15,414 bases of DNA, from contig JALULB010000045.1 in the NCBI GenBank assembly GCA_027041035.1, positions 1 to 15,414 of the forward strand. Direction: 5' to 3'. A program made the position numbers and the translations under genes. The number at the start of each line of letters is the position of its first letter. Position 1 is the first letter of the stretch. The notes under the pieces were generated by a model. The model ran no database searches. It worked only from the letters and a program-made list of their open reading frames with translations, and was not told the DNA's origin. Source of the stretch: Sedimenticola sp. (lineage in GTDB: Bacteria; Pseudomonadota; Gammaproteobacteria; Chromatiales; Chromatiaceae). This document shows, piece after piece, positions 14,924 to 15,414 of this stretch.

Positions 14924-15000
14924 ACCCTGCCCGTCCCGGGTCCTCCATGGCAACGACGATCCCCATGCGGGCGGCGTGCAAGCAGCAGCATCGGCGAGGC

Positions 15001-15233
15001 TAGGAGGCTGTCGGGTTTAACCGATCGTAGCGAGGGGAAGACCGGTTTGAGGCCTATTTTTCGATCTTTTGAGGAGAATAGCACCGCTATTTGACGAAAA
15101 CTTTGCCAGGAGCAAAGTTTCACGCCAGCCCCGTAGGGGTGAGGCGCAGGGATGCGCCGAATAAAAAGATCGGGAAATAGGACCAAATCCGGCTTTCCCG
15201 CAGTAGATCAGCGTTAAACCCGACAGCCTCCTA
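15001..15233. mobile_element. Palindromic miniature element A (233 bp, MITE-like) with a hairpin-rich insert
   Basis: The ends are a perfect 21-bp inverted repeat, TAGGAGGCTGTCGGG... (15001-15021) and ...CCCGACAGCCTCCTA (15213-15233). It encodes no protein. Its left half (for example GTAGCGAGGG at 15027-15036 and AATAG...CTATTT near 15077-15092) and its right end are recognisably related to the neighbouring element B. TA stands at both ends, as for elements using TA targets (for example MITEs mobilised by IS630-type transposases). Compared with B it holds about 66 extra bases (15100-15165) containing three small stems: CTTTGC/GCAAAG, CCCC/GGGG and GGCGCA/TGCGCC. It lies 77 bases past the DUF1841 stop and may act as its transcript end. 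Confidence 0.75.
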
Positions 15234-15396
15234 GGAGGTTGTCCGAGAATAGAAGCCGTAGCGAGGGAAAGCTGATTTGAGCGGGATTTCTCCCTGATTT
15301 GAGGCGAATAGTTGCGCTATTTAACGAGAATCAGGGAGGAATCCAGCCAAATTCAGCTTTTCCGCAGTAGGCTCTCTATTCTCGGACAGCCTCCTA
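15232..15396. mobile_element. Palindromic miniature element B (165 bp, MITE-like)
   Basis: The terminal inverted repeats are TAGGAGGTTGTCCGAG... (15232-15252) and ...CTCGGACAGCCTCCTA (15376-15396), 21 bp with one mismatch. Inner sequences also pair: a TCCCTGATT arm near 15291-15299 with an AATCAGGGA arm near 15329-15337, and AAAGCTGA near 15268-15275 with TCAGCTTT near 15353-15360, so most of the element folds into one long imperfect hairpin. It shares its first two bases (TA) with the end of element A. No protein is encoded. The type of structure is comparable to ERIC or Correia elements, but the sequence is different. Confidence 0.78.
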
Positions 15397-15414
15397 GTGG
15401 CCAAACCGGTAAAT

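Noticed and set aside
14924..15000. Terminator or small gene between the DUF1841 gene and element A
   Set aside because: Only a short CCCGGG palindrome is present, with no stem plus T-run and no plausible coding frame.
15001..15396. CRISPR array
   Set aside because: There are only two units, they are palindromic over most of their length, and the repeated parts are inverted ends rather than regularly spaced direct repeats.

Overview
The window looks like a chromosomal segment of a GC-rich proteobacterium, most likely a gammaproteobacterium that oxidises sulfur. The evidence is a flavoprotein sulfide:quinone oxidoreductase of the Acidithiobacillus type, a textbook CTGT-N8-ACAG LexA box, a DUF1841 protein (a beta/gamma-proteobacterial family as I know it), and an endonuclease III with the same length and cluster-Cys positions as the E. 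coli enzyme. No rRNA, tRNA, CRISPR array, phage gene or transposase gene was seen.

Left part (1-5038, all minus strand): the 5' end of ispG (isoprenoid synthesis, cut by the window edge), an intrinsic terminator, sqr (sulfide oxidation into the quinone pool), an AT-rich regulatory gap with phased direct repeats and a perfect 10-bp inverted repeat, then dnaE2/imuC, the error-prone DNA polymerase. A LexA box overlaps an extended -10 element just upstream of dnaE2. The imuA and imuB genes that often accompany dnaE2 are not adjacent here.

Middle part (5129-11662, all plus strand): a short DksA/TraR-type zinc-finger protein divergent from dnaE2, a 306-base gap with hairpins and a repeat, a stand-alone macrodomain protein (ADP-ribose binding or hydrolysis), a 17-bp perfect inverted repeat, and then a tightly coupled three-gene formate dehydrogenase operon. 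The operon encodes a fused FdsG-FdsB diaphorase subunit with a GTG start, the FdsA molybdopterin subunit, and the FdhD/FdsC sulfurtransferase, joined by ATGA overlaps. It should oxidise formate with NAD+, or run in reverse. Together with Sqr this suggests an organism drawing electrons from sulfide and from formate.

Right part (11633-15414): an RpfC-like membrane hybrid histidine kinase on the minus strand, whose 3' end overlaps that of fdhD by 30 bases; then nth (endonuclease III) and a DUF1841 gene on the plus strand, read together. The window ends in two abutting, related palindromic elements with matching terminal inverted repeats and TA at every boundary, which look like non-autonomous miniature transposons.

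I did not find a clearly new biological system. The items most worth checking are the paired palindromic elements, the 17-bp inverted repeat before the formate dehydrogenase operon, the orphan RpfC-like kinase, the FdhD with a changed cysteine loop, and the FdsA with no visible His-Cys3 cluster motif.
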